Origin: Oscillospiraceae bacterium
GTDB lineage: Bacteria; Bacillota; Clostridia; Oscillospirales; Ruminococcaceae
Assembly (NCBI GenBank): GCA_016288755.1
Contig: JAEELE010000069.1
Span: 1-37,066, forward strand
Length of the DNA stretch: 37,066 bases
Direction of reading: 5' to 3'
Part shown: positions 7,695 through 16,372 of the stretch, one piece after another
Layout: every line of letters starts with the position of its first letter
Numbering within the stretch: the first letter of the stretch is position 1
Notes under the pieces: model-generated
What the model saw: only the letters and a program-made list of their open reading frames with translations
What the model was told of the DNA's origin: nothing
Databases searched by the model: none
Program-made: the position numbers and the translations under genes

Positions 7695-8465
7695 ATGCAG
7701 CATGTGACCGTCAAGGGGCTGGTGCTCCGCGAGACCGTGTTCGGCGAGGCGGACAAGCTCATCGACCTGCTGACCGAATCGGGCATCCGCACGGTCGGCG
7801 TGCGCTCTGCGCGCAAGCCCGGGAGCAAATATGCTGCCGTGACACAGGCGTTCTCCTACGGGGAATTCTGTCTGCGGCAGACCGGCGAGCGGTTCTGGCT
7901 CGACAGCGCCGTCTCGGTCCATCTGTTCTTCGGGGTGCGGCAGCGGCTCGATGCCCTCGCACTTGCCGCCTATTTTTCCGAGCTGATTCGCAAAACTGCC
8001 ACAGATCAGCCACAGCCGCAGCTTCTGCGGCTGTTCCTCTACTGCCTGCAAAGGCTCGAGCAGGACGACCGCCCATTGGAACAGATCAAGGGCACCTTCG
8101 AGCTGCGGCTCATGACCGAGCTCGGCATGATGCCGAATCTGGTCTGCTGCGCAAGCTGTATGCAGTATCAGCCGCGCGGACCGATCATGCGCGTCGCGAA
8201 GGCAGATTTTCTCTGCGCCGACTGCGCCGACCCCGAGGAGATCACGCCCGATGAAATACCCGTCACGCAGAGCACGCTGCAGGCGCTGCGGCACGTCGTT
8301 TTTTCCGATATAGACCGCATTTTCGGGTTCCGCCTGAAAGGCACGAGCCTCAGACTTTTTGCGGCATACTGCGAAAGATATACGCTCTACCGGCTCGGCA
8401 CGGGCTTCCGCACACTGAAATTCTATCACGACCTCAACCAACCGCAGGATACAGAACATGGATAA
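7695..8465 (+). CDS. recO: DNA repair protein RecO
   Basis: A 256-residue protein from ATG 7695, just after yqzL, with AAAGGCGG upstream. It has the RecO layout: an N-terminal OB-fold (VKGLVLRETVFGEADKLIDL), a helical middle, and a zinc site with CCASC at 151-155 and CADC at 174-177. RecO loads RecA on SSB-coated single-stranded DNA together with RecR in recombinational repair. Its stop overlaps the mutS2 start in ATGGATAA (8-bp overlap), indicating coupled translation of two repair proteins. Confidence 0.94.
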   Translation: MQHVTVKGLVLRETVFGEADKLIDLLTESGIRTVGVRSARKPGSKYAAVTQAFSYGEFCLRQTGERFWLDSAVSVHLFFGVRQRLDALALAAYFSELIRKTATDQPQPQLLRLFLYCLQRLEQDDRPLEQIKGTFELRLMTELGMMPNLVCCASCMQYQPRGPIMRVAKADFLCADCADPEEITPDEIPVTQSTLQALRHVVFSDIDRIFGFRLKGTSLRLFAAYCERYTLYRLGTGFRTLKFYHDLNQPQDTEHG

Positions 8466-10842
8466 ACTCGCAAACGATTACATCACACTCGAGCTGCACA
8501 AGGTGCTCGAGATGCTCGCCAATGAGGCGGCAAACGAAAAAACAAAGGAAATGGCGCGCGCACTCATCCCCGAAACGGATGCAGCGCGCGTGCAGCATGC
8601 CCTGCAGCAGACCGAGGACGCCTTTCAGCTCTCGGTGCGCTTCGGGTCGCCCGGCTTTGACAGCTTTCACGACGTCTGCGCTTCGGTGCAGCGGGCACAG
8701 TCGGGCGCACGCATCTCGCTGAAGGAGCTGCTCGAGATCGCGCGGCTGCTGCGGCAGATCTCCTCCCTCGCAGACTGGTATGCCCACTGCGACAATGTCA
8801 CCACCACGCTCTCCGACCTCTTTCTGCGGCTCCAGCCCGACCCCTATCTCGCAGACCTGCTGGAGCGCTCGATCGAGACCGAGGAGCGCCTTTCCGATGC
8901 GGCAAGCCCGGCGCTCGGGCAGCTCCGCAGAAAGATCGCGCAGGCAGGACAGCGCCTGCGGGAGCGTCTGGAGAAAATGATCAAGTCCGCTTCAATGCAG
9001 ACCTATCTGCAGGAGGCGATCGTCACCATCCGCGACGGGCGCTATGTCATCCCGGTCAAGGCGGAATACCGCGGCGAGGTCGCAGGTCTCATTCACGATA
9101 CCTCCGCGACCGGTCAGACCTATTTCATCGAGCCGATGGCGATTGTCGAGGCGAACAACGACATCCGCCTGCTCGAATCGCAGGAGCAGGAGGAGGTCGA
9201 GCGCATCATTGAGATGCTCTCGAACGAATGCGGACAGCACGCCCCGGCACTGCTGCAGGGCTATGAGATCGCCGCAGAGCTCAACCTCTATTTTGCAAAG
9301 GCATCGCTCGGCGCAATGCAGAAGGGCGTCATCCCCGAGATCAACGACGCCGGCGAGATTCTGCTCAAAAAGGCGCGGCATCCGCTGCTCGACCCCAAGA
9401 CCGTCGTGCCGATCACGCTGTCGCTCGGCGGCGATTACCGCGCCCTCATCATCACCGGACCGAATACCGGCGGCAAGACCGTCGCGCTGAAAACGGTCGG
9501 GCTGCTGACCGCAATGGCGATGTGCGGGCTGATGATTCCCGCGGCAGACGGCAGCAAAATTTCGGTGTTTGACCGCGTGCTTGTCGATATCGGCGACCGG
9601 CAGAGCATCGAATACAATCTCTCGACATTCAGCGCACACACCTTGCAGGATATCGAAATTCTGCAAAAAGCCGACGACCGCAGCCTTGTGCTCATGGACG
9701 AGCTTGGCTCGGGCACCGACCCGGTCGAGGGTGCGGCGCTTGCGGTCGCGATCATCGAGCGGCTCAAGGCGCAGGGCGCAATTCTCATGGTGACGACGCA
9801 CTATCAGGAGCTCAAGCGCTATGCGGTCGAGGCACAGGACGTCGAAAACGCTTCGTGCGAATTCGACCTCGAAACGCTCAAGCCCACCTACCGGCTGATT
9901 ATCGGGTCGCCCGGCAAATCGAATGCGTTCGCGATTTCCGCGTCGCTCGGCATGCCCGATGATGTGATCGCGCAGGCAAAATCGCTCGTCAGCACGGAAA
10001 ACCAGCGCTTTGATACGGCAGTCGCCGAGCTCGAGCGCGCCAGAGCCGAGCTCGACCGCCAGAATGCAGAGCTCGAGCAGCTGCGCAGAGCAGCCGCCGA
10101 GCATGAGCGCGTCCTGCGCGAGCAGGCAGAGCATGCGACCTCCGTGCGCGAGGAAGCAATCCGGCAGGTGCGCGAGCAGGCAAGGCGCATCATCGAGCAG
10201 GCGGCGGCGGAATCCGGCGCACTGATCGAGGAGCTGCGCGAGCTGAAAAAAGAAAAGGACCGCGCCGATTTCGCCGAGAAGATCGCGGCAGCGCGCACGA
10301 AATCGCGGCAGACCGTCGACCGGCTCTACGCTGAGACCGACATGGCGGACGAGGGCGAGAATTACCGCCTGCCGCGTGCACTGGTCATCGGCGACACGGT
10401 GCGCCTTGTGCAGACAAACCAGATCGGCACGGTGGTCGCAGCGCCCGACGGCAAGACCGTCAGCGTGGCGGTCGGCGCGATGAAAATGCGCGTGCCGGTC
10501 ACGGCGGTGCGGCTCGAGGAGAAAAAGCCCGACCAAAAGCCCAAGCAGACGCATACGATCGTCAAGCGCAGCAAGGAGAGCAGCAGCGGCGGGCGGCGTC
10601 CCGGCACGGAGCTCGACCTGCGCGGCTGTACCGTCGACGAGGGCATTTCACTGATCGAGCAGTTTCTGTCGTCGTCGATGCTCTCAGGCTTTGAGACCGT
10701 GACGCTGATTCACGGCAAGGGCACCGGCGCGCTGCGCAAGGGCGTCCACGACTACCTCAAGCGCAACAAGCATGTCAAATCCTTCCGCCTCGGCGTCTAC
10801 GGCGAGGGCGAGGACGGCGTGACCATCGTCACGCTGAAATAA
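8458..10842 (+). CDS. mutS2: Endonuclease/ATPase MutS2 (ribosome rescue and recombination control)
   Basis: A 794-residue protein, the usual MutS2 length. The N-terminal MutS core and clamp region is followed by an ATPase with Walker A GPNTGGKT at 334-341 and Walker B LMDELGSGTDPVEGAAL around 412. A long charged coiled coil rich in Glu, Arg and Ala spans roughly 510-630. A C-terminal Smr domain begins near 715 (TELDLRG) with the HGKGTG motif at 752. MutS2 lacks the mismatch-recognition domain of MutS; it is linked to suppression of recombination and, in Bacillus, to splitting collided ribosomes, which suits the neighbours era and ybeY. The stop is followed almost at once by a heptad array. 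Confidence 0.96.
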   Translation: MDKLANDYITLELHKVLEMLANEAANEKTKEMARALIPETDAARVQHALQQTEDAFQLSVRFGSPGFDSFHDVCASVQRAQSGARISLKELLEIARLLRQISSLADWYAHCDNVTTTLSDLFLRLQPDPYLADLLERSIETEERLSDAASPALGQLRRKIAQAGQRLRERLEKMIKSASMQTYLQEAIVTIRDGRYVIPVKAEYRGEVAGLIHDTSATGQTYFIEPMAIVEANNDIRLLESQEQEEVERIIEMLSNECGQHAPALLQGYEIAAELNLYFAKASLGAMQKGVIPEINDAGEILLKKARHPLLDPKTVVPITLSLGGDYRALIITGPNTGGKTVALKTVGLLTAMAMCGLMIPAADGSKISVFDRVLVDIGDRQSIEYNLSTFSAHTLQDIEILQKADDRSLVLMDELGSGTDPVEGAALAVAIIERLKAQGAILMVTTHYQELKRYAVEAQDVENASCEFDLETLKPTYRLIIGSPGKSNAFAISASLGMPDDVIAQAKSLVSTENQRFDTAVAELERARAELDRQNAELEQLRRAAAEHERVLREQAEHATSVREEAIRQVREQARRIIEQAAAESGALIEELRELKKEKDRADFAEKIAAARTKSRQTVDRLYAETDMADEGENYRLPRALVIGDTVRLVQTNQIGTVVAAPDGKTVSVAVGAMKMRVPVTAVRLEEKKPDQKPKQTHTIVKRSKESSSGGRRPGTELDLRGCTVDEGISLIEQFLSSSMLSGFETVTLIHGKGTGALRKGVHDYLKRNKHVKSFRLGVYGEGEDGVTIVTLK

Positions 10843-10850
10843 CGGAGCAG

Positions 10851-10948
10851 CTCTTGCCTCTTGCTTCCGGCTTCTTGCCTCTGGCTTCCGGCTTCTTGCC
10901 TCTGGCTTCCGGCTTCTTGCCTCTCATTTCTAACTTCTAACCTCTAAA
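10851..10948. repeat. Heptad-repeat array, pyrimidine half only (14 units in phase)
   Basis: Exactly 14 in-phase 7-bp units: CTCTTGC twice, then a 21-bp pattern of TTCCGGC, TTCTTGC, CTCTGGC repeated twice, then TTCCGGC, TTCTTGC, CTCTCAT, TTCTAAC, TTCTAAC, CTCTAAA. The array fills nearly the whole gap between mutS2 and the CPBP gene and runs into the AAAAGGAG Shine-Dalgarno of the latter. No core sequence or purine half is present. Confidence 0.92.
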
Positions 10949-10961
10949 AGGAGTGAACACC

Positions 10962-12089
10962 ATGCCGCAGCCCGACCCGACCGACCTGATTCCGGCGGAC
11001 CCTGCGCATCCCTTTGCGAACCCCACCGAGGAACCGGACTATTCCCCGGATTACCGCGCGATCGTGCCCGAGCTCGGGATGCAGGGCAGCCGTCTGCCGC
11101 TGCTGCCGACCCTCGCCGAAAAAACCAGCATCCGGCGCTATGTCAGCCTGACCTGCCTCGTGCTGCTGTTCGCATTTCTCATTGCCGCGAGCATCTCGAC
11201 CGCACTGACGCTCGGCATCCGCGCGGCGCTCCAGCAGATCGACGGCAGGGCAGTCGGCGAGCTGCCGCGCAACTACGCGCACATTGTTTCGCAGTATCTG
11301 GAGGACAGCTCGCTTTCCATCGGCATCACGCTGCTCTCGTTCTTCATCGCGAATCTGATCGCATTCCGCACCGGCTGTGCGCTCACGCACATGAAAACGA
11401 AGGATTTCTTCCGCACGCATGGGGTCAGTCTCCCTCGGATGCTGCTCTATATGCTCACAGCACTGCAGATCCAGGTCGTCACGGGCTATATCGCCCAGTG
11501 GGTGACCGCCTTTCTCAATAAAGCCGGCTATTCCGTCTATGCGGCAGAGATCACGCTGCAAAAGGGCAATCTCACGCAGCTTGCCCTGACAGCGCTCTAT
11601 ACCGTTGTTGCGGCGCCGATCACCGAAGAGCTTCTGATGCGCGGCGTCACGCAGAAGAACCTCAGCCGCGTCAGTCAGCGGTTCGGCATTCTGATGACGG
11701 CGTTCCTGTTCGCGGTCATGCACGAGAATCTGCAGCAGTTTCTGTTCACATTCCCGCTCGGCATCCTGCTGGGCTACATCACCGTGCGGCACAATTCGGT
11801 CCTGCCCGCGATCGTTGTGCACATGACGGTCAATCTCGCCAATATGCTCATGCTCTGCGGCGAGACCTATCTCCCCGCGGCAACGGTGAACACCGTCGAA
11901 ATGATCTATACGCTCGGCGTGCTCGGGCTCGGGTCGGCATGTGCGGTCTATCTCTTCGCAACGCAGCGTCTGCCCGACCAGACACCGTATCAGAGCATCC
12001 GTTCGCTGCGTGTGGCGGCGACCTCACCCGTGCTCTGGCTGCTGATCGCCGCGCATATCGGCATGGCGCTGTTCAATGTCATGCTCTGA
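10962..12089 (+). CDS. CPBP family intramembrane metalloprotease
   Basis: A 375-residue membrane protein. ATG 10962 sits eight bases after GGAG; an in-frame GTG at 10953 overlaps that site and is less likely. Residues 1-60 are a Pro-rich cytoplasmic tail, followed by about seven or eight hydrophobic segments. All CPBP (CAAX protease/Abi) motifs are present: EELLMR with E222, E223 and R227; F250-AVM-H254; and H287 in IVVHMTVNL. Members are membrane-embedded metal-dependent endopeptidases, in bacteria often linked to bacteriocin immunity or processing. No bacteriocin gene is adjacent, so the substrate is unknown. A related but degenerate copy lies at 23140-24246. Confidence 0.88.
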   Translation: MPQPDPTDLIPADPAHPFANPTEEPDYSPDYRAIVPELGMQGSRLPLLPTLAEKTSIRRYVSLTCLVLLFAFLIAASISTALTLGIRAALQQIDGRAVGELPRNYAHIVSQYLEDSSLSIGITLLSFFIANLIAFRTGCALTHMKTKDFFRTHGVSLPRMLLYMLTALQIQVVTGYIAQWVTAFLNKAGYSVYAAEITLQKGNLTQLALTALYTVVAAPITEELLMRGVTQKNLSRVSQRFGILMTAFLFAVMHENLQQFLFTFPLGILLGYITVRHNSVLPAIVVHMTVNLANMLMLCGETYLPAATVNTVEMIYTLGVLGLGSACAVYLFATQRLPDQTPYQSIRSLRVAATSPVLWLLIAAHIGMALFNVML

Positions 12090-12102
12090 CGGAGGTGTGC
12101 TT

Positions 12103-12840
12103 ATGCGAAAAATCAGCTTTTCCGTGATCATTCCCGCGCACAATGAGGAAGCCTATCTCGGCAAATGCCTGCGGGCGGTGCATGCTGCGGCAGCATCGGT
12201 GCTCCCGCTGAAAACCGAGGTCATCGTGGTCGCGAACCGCTGCACCGACCAAACGGCTGCCGTCGCGGAGGCAATGGGCGCGAGGGTCGTGCACAATGAC
12301 GAAAAATGCATCGCGGCGGTCCGCAATGCGGGCGTGCGGGCATCCTCAGGCAAAATCATTGTCACCTGCGACGCCGACAGCTGCATGACCGCCGACACGC
12401 TCAAAGAGGTGCGGCAGCTGCTGAAAAGCGGCAGATACATCGGCGGCGGCGCGAAAACAGTCTTTGACCGCATGTCGCTCGGGATTCTCTGCTCGACGCT
12501 CTATGTCGCCGCACACATCGTGCCCTACTGGATTAGAAGCCGCGCACTGCTGACCGGCGGCATGTTTTGGTGTTACCGCAGCGATTTTGACGCGGTCGGC
12601 GGCTTTGACGAGAGCTGCGTCAGCCTCGAGGACCTCGATTTTGCGGCGCGCCTCAAGGCGCTCGGCGACACGCGCGGGCTGAAATACGGCATTCTGCGGC
12701 ATGCCTATGCGGTGACCTCTGCGCGGAAATTCGACCGCTTCGGCGACTGGTATCTCATTCGAGACCGGGCGCTGACCAGACAGCTCTTTACCGGCAAAAA
12801 CCGCGAAGCTGCGGACAAATTTTATTATGATGTGCGCTGA
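12103..12840 (+). CDS. Family 2 glycosyltransferase
   Basis: A 245-residue GT-A fold enzyme from ATG 12103 behind GGAGGTG. The N-terminus SVIIPAHNEEAYL is the GT2 nucleotide-sugar start. The metal-binding DxD-like motif is DAD at 90-92. The acceptor-side ED motif is in SLEDLDFAARL (E176, D177), preceded by GGFDE. One hydrophobic stretch in the middle (GILCSTLYVAAHIVPYWI) may touch the membrane. The donor and acceptor are not deducible. It follows the CPBP gene by 13 bp and precedes nadE, probably in one transcript. Confidence 0.87.
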   Translation: MRKISFSVIIPAHNEEAYLGKCLRAVHAAAASVLPLKTEVIVVANRCTDQTAAVAEAMGARVVHNDEKCIAAVRNAGVRASSGKIIVTCDADSCMTADTLKEVRQLLKSGRYIGGGAKTVFDRMSLGILCSTLYVAAHIVPYWIRSRALLTGGMFWCYRSDFDAVGGFDESCVSLEDLDFAARLKALGDTRGLKYGILRHAYAVTSARKFDRFGDWYLIRDRALTRQLFTGKNREAADKFYYDVR

Positions 12841-12863
12841 AGCGCGCACGAAAGGATGGTATT

Positions 12864-13613
12864 ATGTATCAGTTTGACGTGGAACAAGTGATCGAGGACT
12901 GCTGCCGCTGGATCCAGGACTGGTTTGCAGAGAACGGCGACGGCTGCCCGGCGGTGCTGGGCATCTCGGGCGGCAAGGACAGCTCCGTCTGTGCGGCGCT
13001 GCTGGTGCGGGCACTGGGCGTGCACCGGGTCATCGGCGTGCTGATGCCGCGCGGCGAGCAGAAGGACATTGCCGATTCGCAGCTGCTCTGCAAACACCTC
13101 GGCATTCTCAATGTGACCGTGAACATCGGCGAGGCGACGGACGCGCTCGAGCGCGCAGTCGGCGCCGCAACACCGCTGTCCGTACAGGCAACGACCAATC
13201 TCCCGCCGCGCATCCGCATGGCGACGGTCTATGCGGTGTCGCAGAGCGTCGGCGGCAGAGTGGCGAACACCTGCAATCTCTCCGAGGACTGGGTCGGCTA
13301 TTCGACGCGCTGGGGCGACAGCGTCGGCGATTTCTCCCCGCTGAGCCAGCTGACCTGCACCGAGGTCAGAGCGATCGGGCGGGCGCTGGGGCTCCCTAAG
13401 CAGCTCATCGACAAAGCCCCCTCCGACGGGCTCTGCGGCAAGACGGATGAGGACAATCTCGGCTTCACCTATGCGGAGCTGGATGCGTATATCCGCGAGG
13501 GCATCGAGCCCTCCGAGGAGGTCAAGGCAAAGATCGACCGCAAGCATAAGCAGAATCTCTTCAAGCTGAAAATGATGCCGTCGTTCCCGTATGGCGCTTC
13601 GCTAATAGAATAA
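12864..13613 (+). CDS. nadE: NAD(+) synthetase, ammonia-dependent type
   Basis: A 249-residue protein from ATG 12864 with GAAAGGATGG upstream. The P-loop pyrophosphatase motif SGGKDS is at 35-40. The remaining sequence fits NadE: STRWGDSVGDFSPLSQLTCTE binds deamido-NAD, and KAPSDGLCGKTDED is near the ATP site. It lacks the N-terminal nitrilase domain of glutamine-dependent forms, so ammonia is the likely direct nitrogen source. It makes NAD from deamido-NAD in the cytoplasm. A convergent hairpin region separates it from cdd. Confidence 0.93.
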   Translation: MYQFDVEQVIEDCCRWIQDWFAENGDGCPAVLGISGGKDSSVCAALLVRALGVHRVIGVLMPRGEQKDIADSQLLCKHLGILNVTVNIGEATDALERAVGAATPLSVQATTNLPPRIRMATVYAVSQSVGGRVANTCNLSEDWVGYSTRWGDSVGDFSPLSQLTCTEVRAIGRALGLPKQLIDKAPSDGLCGKTDEDNLGFTYAELDAYIREGIEPSEEVKAKIDRKHKQNLFKLKMMPSFPYGASLIE

Positions 13614-13648
13614 AGAAGAAAGGACAGCGAATCAATAATCATAGCGGT

Positions 13649-13663
13649 GTCGGCTTCGCCGAC
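13649..13663. terminator. Hairpin after nadE
   Basis: GTCGGC, loop TTC, GCCGAC form a perfect 6-bp stem. The sequence after it (GGATAAAAAACG) has no T run on the plus strand, so this is at best a weak intrinsic terminator for nadE. Confidence 0.45.
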
Positions 13664-13664
13664 G

Positions 13665-13699
13665 GATAAAAAACGCCCGGCTCCATTGCGGAAGCCGGG
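13665..13699 (-). terminator. Intrinsic terminator of cdd
   Basis: Read on the minus strand, a CCCGGCT/AGCCGGG stem (13693-13699 with 13676-13682) is followed by CGTTTTTTATC, a six-T run. This is a convincing rho-independent terminator just past the cdd stop. Confidence 0.8.
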
Positions 13700-13713
13700 T
13701 GCTCTGTCTGATA

Positions 13714-14271
13714 TCAAAGTGTGAATGCATAGGGCAGCATCGAGCGCAGCGGATAAATGCCGTCCGCGAGAATGACCGGGAAATCGGGACCGCCGAACTC
13801 GGCGAGCACCTGCCGGCACATGCCGCACGGATAACACGGAACGGATGCGGGCTCCCCGCAGACCGCGATCGCGGTGAATTCCCGCTCGCCTGCGGTGATC
13901 GCCGCACTGACCGCCGAGCGCTCAGCACAGCAGCCGTTGGGATAGGACGCATTTTCGACGTTCACGCCGAGATACACCTTGCCCGACGCCGTCAGCAGCG
14001 CTGCCCCGACATGAAAGCCCGAATACTTCGCATAGGCGTTTCCGCGAATCTCCTGCGCGAGCGCGAGCAGCGCAGACGCGCCCTCGTCCAGCGGCAGGGG
14101 CTTGTCCGGCTCCTGCGCAGAGGGCAGCTGCACGGTGCGGAAGGTGTGCCCGAACTGCCGCACGCCCGGTGAGGCGCGGAGCAGCTCTGCACCGTCGTCA
14201 AATTCCTCGCCCTCCGGCGGATAGTGCAGCGGGTCAAAAAACCGTTTCATGGAGTCGATGAGCTTTGCCAT
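13714..14271 (-). CDS. cdd: Cytidine deaminase with N-terminal extension
   Basis: Residues about 75-185 form a standard homotetrameric-type cytidine deaminase: NVENASYPNGCCAER (zinc ligand C115 and catalytic E117) and PCYPCGMCRQ (C149 and C152). It converts cytidine and deoxycytidine to uridine forms in pyrimidine salvage. The first 70 or so residues (MAKLIDSMKRFFDPLHYPPE and onward) are extra compared with ordinary enzymes of about 130 residues and match no domain I recognise. ATG 14271 is chosen over further upstream starts because AAAGGAG lies 11 bases before it, a somewhat long spacing. It ends at a strong terminator. Confidence 0.88.
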   Translation of the reverse strand: MAKLIDSMKRFFDPLHYPPEGEEFDDGAELLRASPGVRQFGHTFRTVQLPSAQEPDKPLPLDEGASALLALAQEIRGNAYAKYSGFHVGAALLTASGKVYLGVNVENASYPNGCCAERSAVSAAITAGEREFTAIAVCGEPASVPCYPCGMCRQVLAEFGGPDFPVILADGIYPLRSMLPYAFTL

Positions 14272-14343
14272 CCGGGTCACGGCTCCTTTCTGCATGCCAA
14301 AAATCAACAGGCAAATTTGTGTATTTTGTCATACGCAAAATGC

Positions 14344-14373
14344 TTGCGTTTCCGACGTTTTGCATGGTATAAT
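14344..14373 (+). promoter_or_regulatory. Sigma-A-like promoter pointing antisense into ackA
   Basis: TTGCGT (14344-14349), an 18-bp gap, then TGG and TATAAT (14368-14373). It faces the 3' end of ackA, whose stop codon is at 14391-14393, and no plus-strand gene follows for 1.4 kb. If active it would make ackA antisense RNA. Confidence 0.45.
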
Positions 14374-14390
14374 AGAAGGTGGGAATCCGA

Positions 14391-15593
14391 TTATTTTTCG
14401 GAGATCAGCGCCAGCGTGTCGCGTGCGATCAGCAGCTCCTCGTTGGTCGGGACGATCCAGACCTCGGTCTTGGCGCCCGGCTTGGAAATCTTCATCAGCT
14501 TGCCTCTGGTGCTGCGGTTGAGCTCCTCGTCGATCTCGATGCCGAAGAACTCCATGTTCTTGCAGACGCGCTCGCGGACCTCCCACGAATTCTCGCCGAT
14601 GCCGCCGGTGAAGAGCACTGCATCGACACCGTTCATCGCAGCGGTGTAGGCGCCGATGAACTTCTGGATCTGGTAGGCGAGCATCTCGGAGGCGAGGATC
14701 GCGCGCTTGTTGCCCTCTGCGGCAGCTGCGGTGATCTCACGGTTGTCCGACGAAATGCCGGAGATGCCGAGGAAGCCAGACTTCTTGTTCATGTACTGGC
14801 TCATCTCGTCCGGGGTGAAGCCGTGCTTGTCCGCGACGAAGGTGACTGCCGACGGGTCGACCGCGCCGGTGCGCGTGCCCATCAGGATGCCGTCGAGCGG
14901 GGTGAAGCCCATCGAGGTGTCCATGCACTTGCCGCCCTGCACTGCGGTGATCGAGGAGCCGTTGCCGAGGTGGCACGAGACGATCTTCAGGTCCTTGATG
15001 TCTCTGCCCATCGCCTCTGCGAGCGCCGCGGAGACAAAGCGGTGCGAGGTGCCGTGGAAGCCGTACTTGCGGACGTGGAGCTTCTCATAGTCCTCATAGG
15101 GCAGACCGAACATGTATGCCTTCGGCGGCATGGTCTGGTGGAATGCGGTGTCGAACACAACGACCTGCGGGGTGGTTGCCGGAATGACGGCGGTGCAGGC
15201 GCGCAGTGCGAGCGCATGTGCGTGATTGTGCACGGGCGCCAGCTCTCTGAGCTCGTCGATCTTGTCGATGACCTCGGGGGTGACCATGCAGGGACGGTCA
15301 AAGACCTCTGCGCCCTGAACGATGCGGTGACCGACCGCGGAGATCTCGTCCATCGACCTGATGACAGCCGCGTCACCGGTGGTCAGCACCTCGACCAGCT
15401 TCTCAAATGCCTCGGTGTGGGTCGGGAAATCGCAGTCCGCGTCGACCGTTCTGCCGTCAGCAGTCTTGTGCGAGACATGCCCGTCGATGCCGATGCGGTC
15501 GCAGTTGCCCTTTGCGAGCACGCTCTCGTCCTCCATGTTGATGAGCTGATACTTCAGCGAGGAGCTGCCGGCGTTCACAACCAGAATTAACAT
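14391..15593 (-). CDS. ackA: Acetate kinase
   Basis: A 400-residue protein starting MLILVVNAGSSSLKYQL, the signature N-terminus of acetate kinases. ATG 15593 is chosen because AAAGGAAG lies seven bases upstream; an in-frame GTG 18 bases earlier would start ahead of that site. Further family landmarks are GHRIVQGAEVF, HLGNGSSITAV and GFTPLDGILMGTRTGAVDPS, with FTGGIGENS near the end. It interconverts acetyl phosphate plus ADP with acetate plus ATP, the ATP-yielding step of fermentation. No pta lies beside it. tmcAL, whose product activates acetate, lies divergently 0.8 kb away. Confidence 0.97.
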   Translation of the reverse strand: MLILVVNAGSSSLKYQLINMEDESVLAKGNCDRIGIDGHVSHKTADGRTVDADCDFPTHTEAFEKLVEVLTTGDAAVIRSMDEISAVGHRIVQGAEVFDRPCMVTPEVIDKIDELRELAPVHNHAHALALRACTAVIPATTPQVVVFDTAFHQTMPPKAYMFGLPYEDYEKLHVRKYGFHGTSHRFVSAALAEAMGRDIKDLKIVSCHLGNGSSITAVQGGKCMDTSMGFTPLDGILMGTRTGAVDPSAVTFVADKHGFTPDEMSQYMNKKSGFLGISGISSDNREITAAAAEGNKRAILASEMLAYQIQKFIGAYTAAMNGVDAVLFTGGIGENSWEVRERVCKNMEFFGIEIDEELNRSTRGKLMKISKPGAKTEVWIVPTNEELLIARDTLALISEK

Positions 15594-15654
15594 AACAAAT
15601 CTTCCTTTCACATATAACTTTCAAGATTCGGGAAAACCGATATCCACAACCATT

Positions 15655-15683
15655 ATTATACACGAAATCCCCGCAAGATGCAA
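15655..15683 (-). promoter_or_regulatory. ackA promoter
   Basis: On the minus strand TTGCAT (15683-15678), a 17-bp gap, then a perfect TATAAT (15660-15655), about 60 bases before the ackA ATG. Confidence 0.75.
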
Positions 15684-15789
15684 GGGGGCTGCACAAAAAA
15701 TCGGCAGGACACAATGAGAAATTCGACCCCGCTTTGTACGATTCTTTGGATGTTTTTCCGGCAAATTCGCAAAAAAGAGGTGATTCTCC

Positions 15790-16344
15790 GTGCGTGAGCT
15801 GACAGACGACCCGATCTGCCGCATCCTCGAGGAACAGTATCCGGACATGCTGCTCGACTATGTGCTGCTCTCCGACGACGGCGCGCCCGCGGGAAGGGAC
15901 GGGCATAAAGCAGCCGTCCTTGAAGCGCTCAAAGTGCTCGATACGCGCGAGCGCGTCGGCAACCTGCTCAGACACCCGCCGATCACCGCGGAACCGGAGA
16001 AAATGCGCTGCGTCGCCGAATCGCCGGAGGCGCTGTTCACCTGCGTGCGTGCCGGACGCGCCGGCGGAGAATTCCGCATCAGCCCGCCGCCGTGGGACAT
16101 GACCTACTGGGAGGCATTTGCCTTCCAGCCCTATCCGCACGGCTACGGACGGAAGGAGTTTGAAAAGCTCAATGCGGTGCTCTTTCCGGAAGCCTCCCGC
16201 AGCGCACTTGAAATCTATCGCTGGTCGGGCGATTTCACAAACTATTTCGATCAGGGCAATGAATGGTGGGGCACGATGCTCCTGAGCGTGCATGACCCGG
16301 TGCTCTGCCGCTATGTGATCATCGGCGCATCTCTGACAGATTGA
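15790..16344 (+). CDS. Hypothetical protein (184 residues)
   Basis: A soluble, acidic protein with Trp- and Tyr-rich patches (PPPWDMTYWEAFAFQPYPHG, YRWSGDFTNYFDQGNEWWG). It starts at GTG 15790 with GAGGTGAT seven bases upstream. No signal peptide or transmembrane helix is visible and I do not recognise the family. It is divergent from ackA and ends 28 bp before tmcAL, which has its own strong AAGGAGG site. The codon use resembles its neighbours, supporting a real gene. Confidence 0.7.
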   Translation: MRELTDDPICRILEEQYPDMLLDYVLLSDDGAPAGRDGHKAAVLEALKVLDTRERVGNLLRHPPITAEPEKMRCVAESPEALFTCVRAGRAGGEFRISPPPWDMTYWEAFAFQPYPHGYGRKEFEKLNAVLFPEASRSALEIYRWSGDFTNYFDQGNEWWGTMLLSVHDPVLCRYVIIGASLTD

Positions 16345-16372
16345 GTATTCTTGGCAGAAGGAGGCAATTCAA

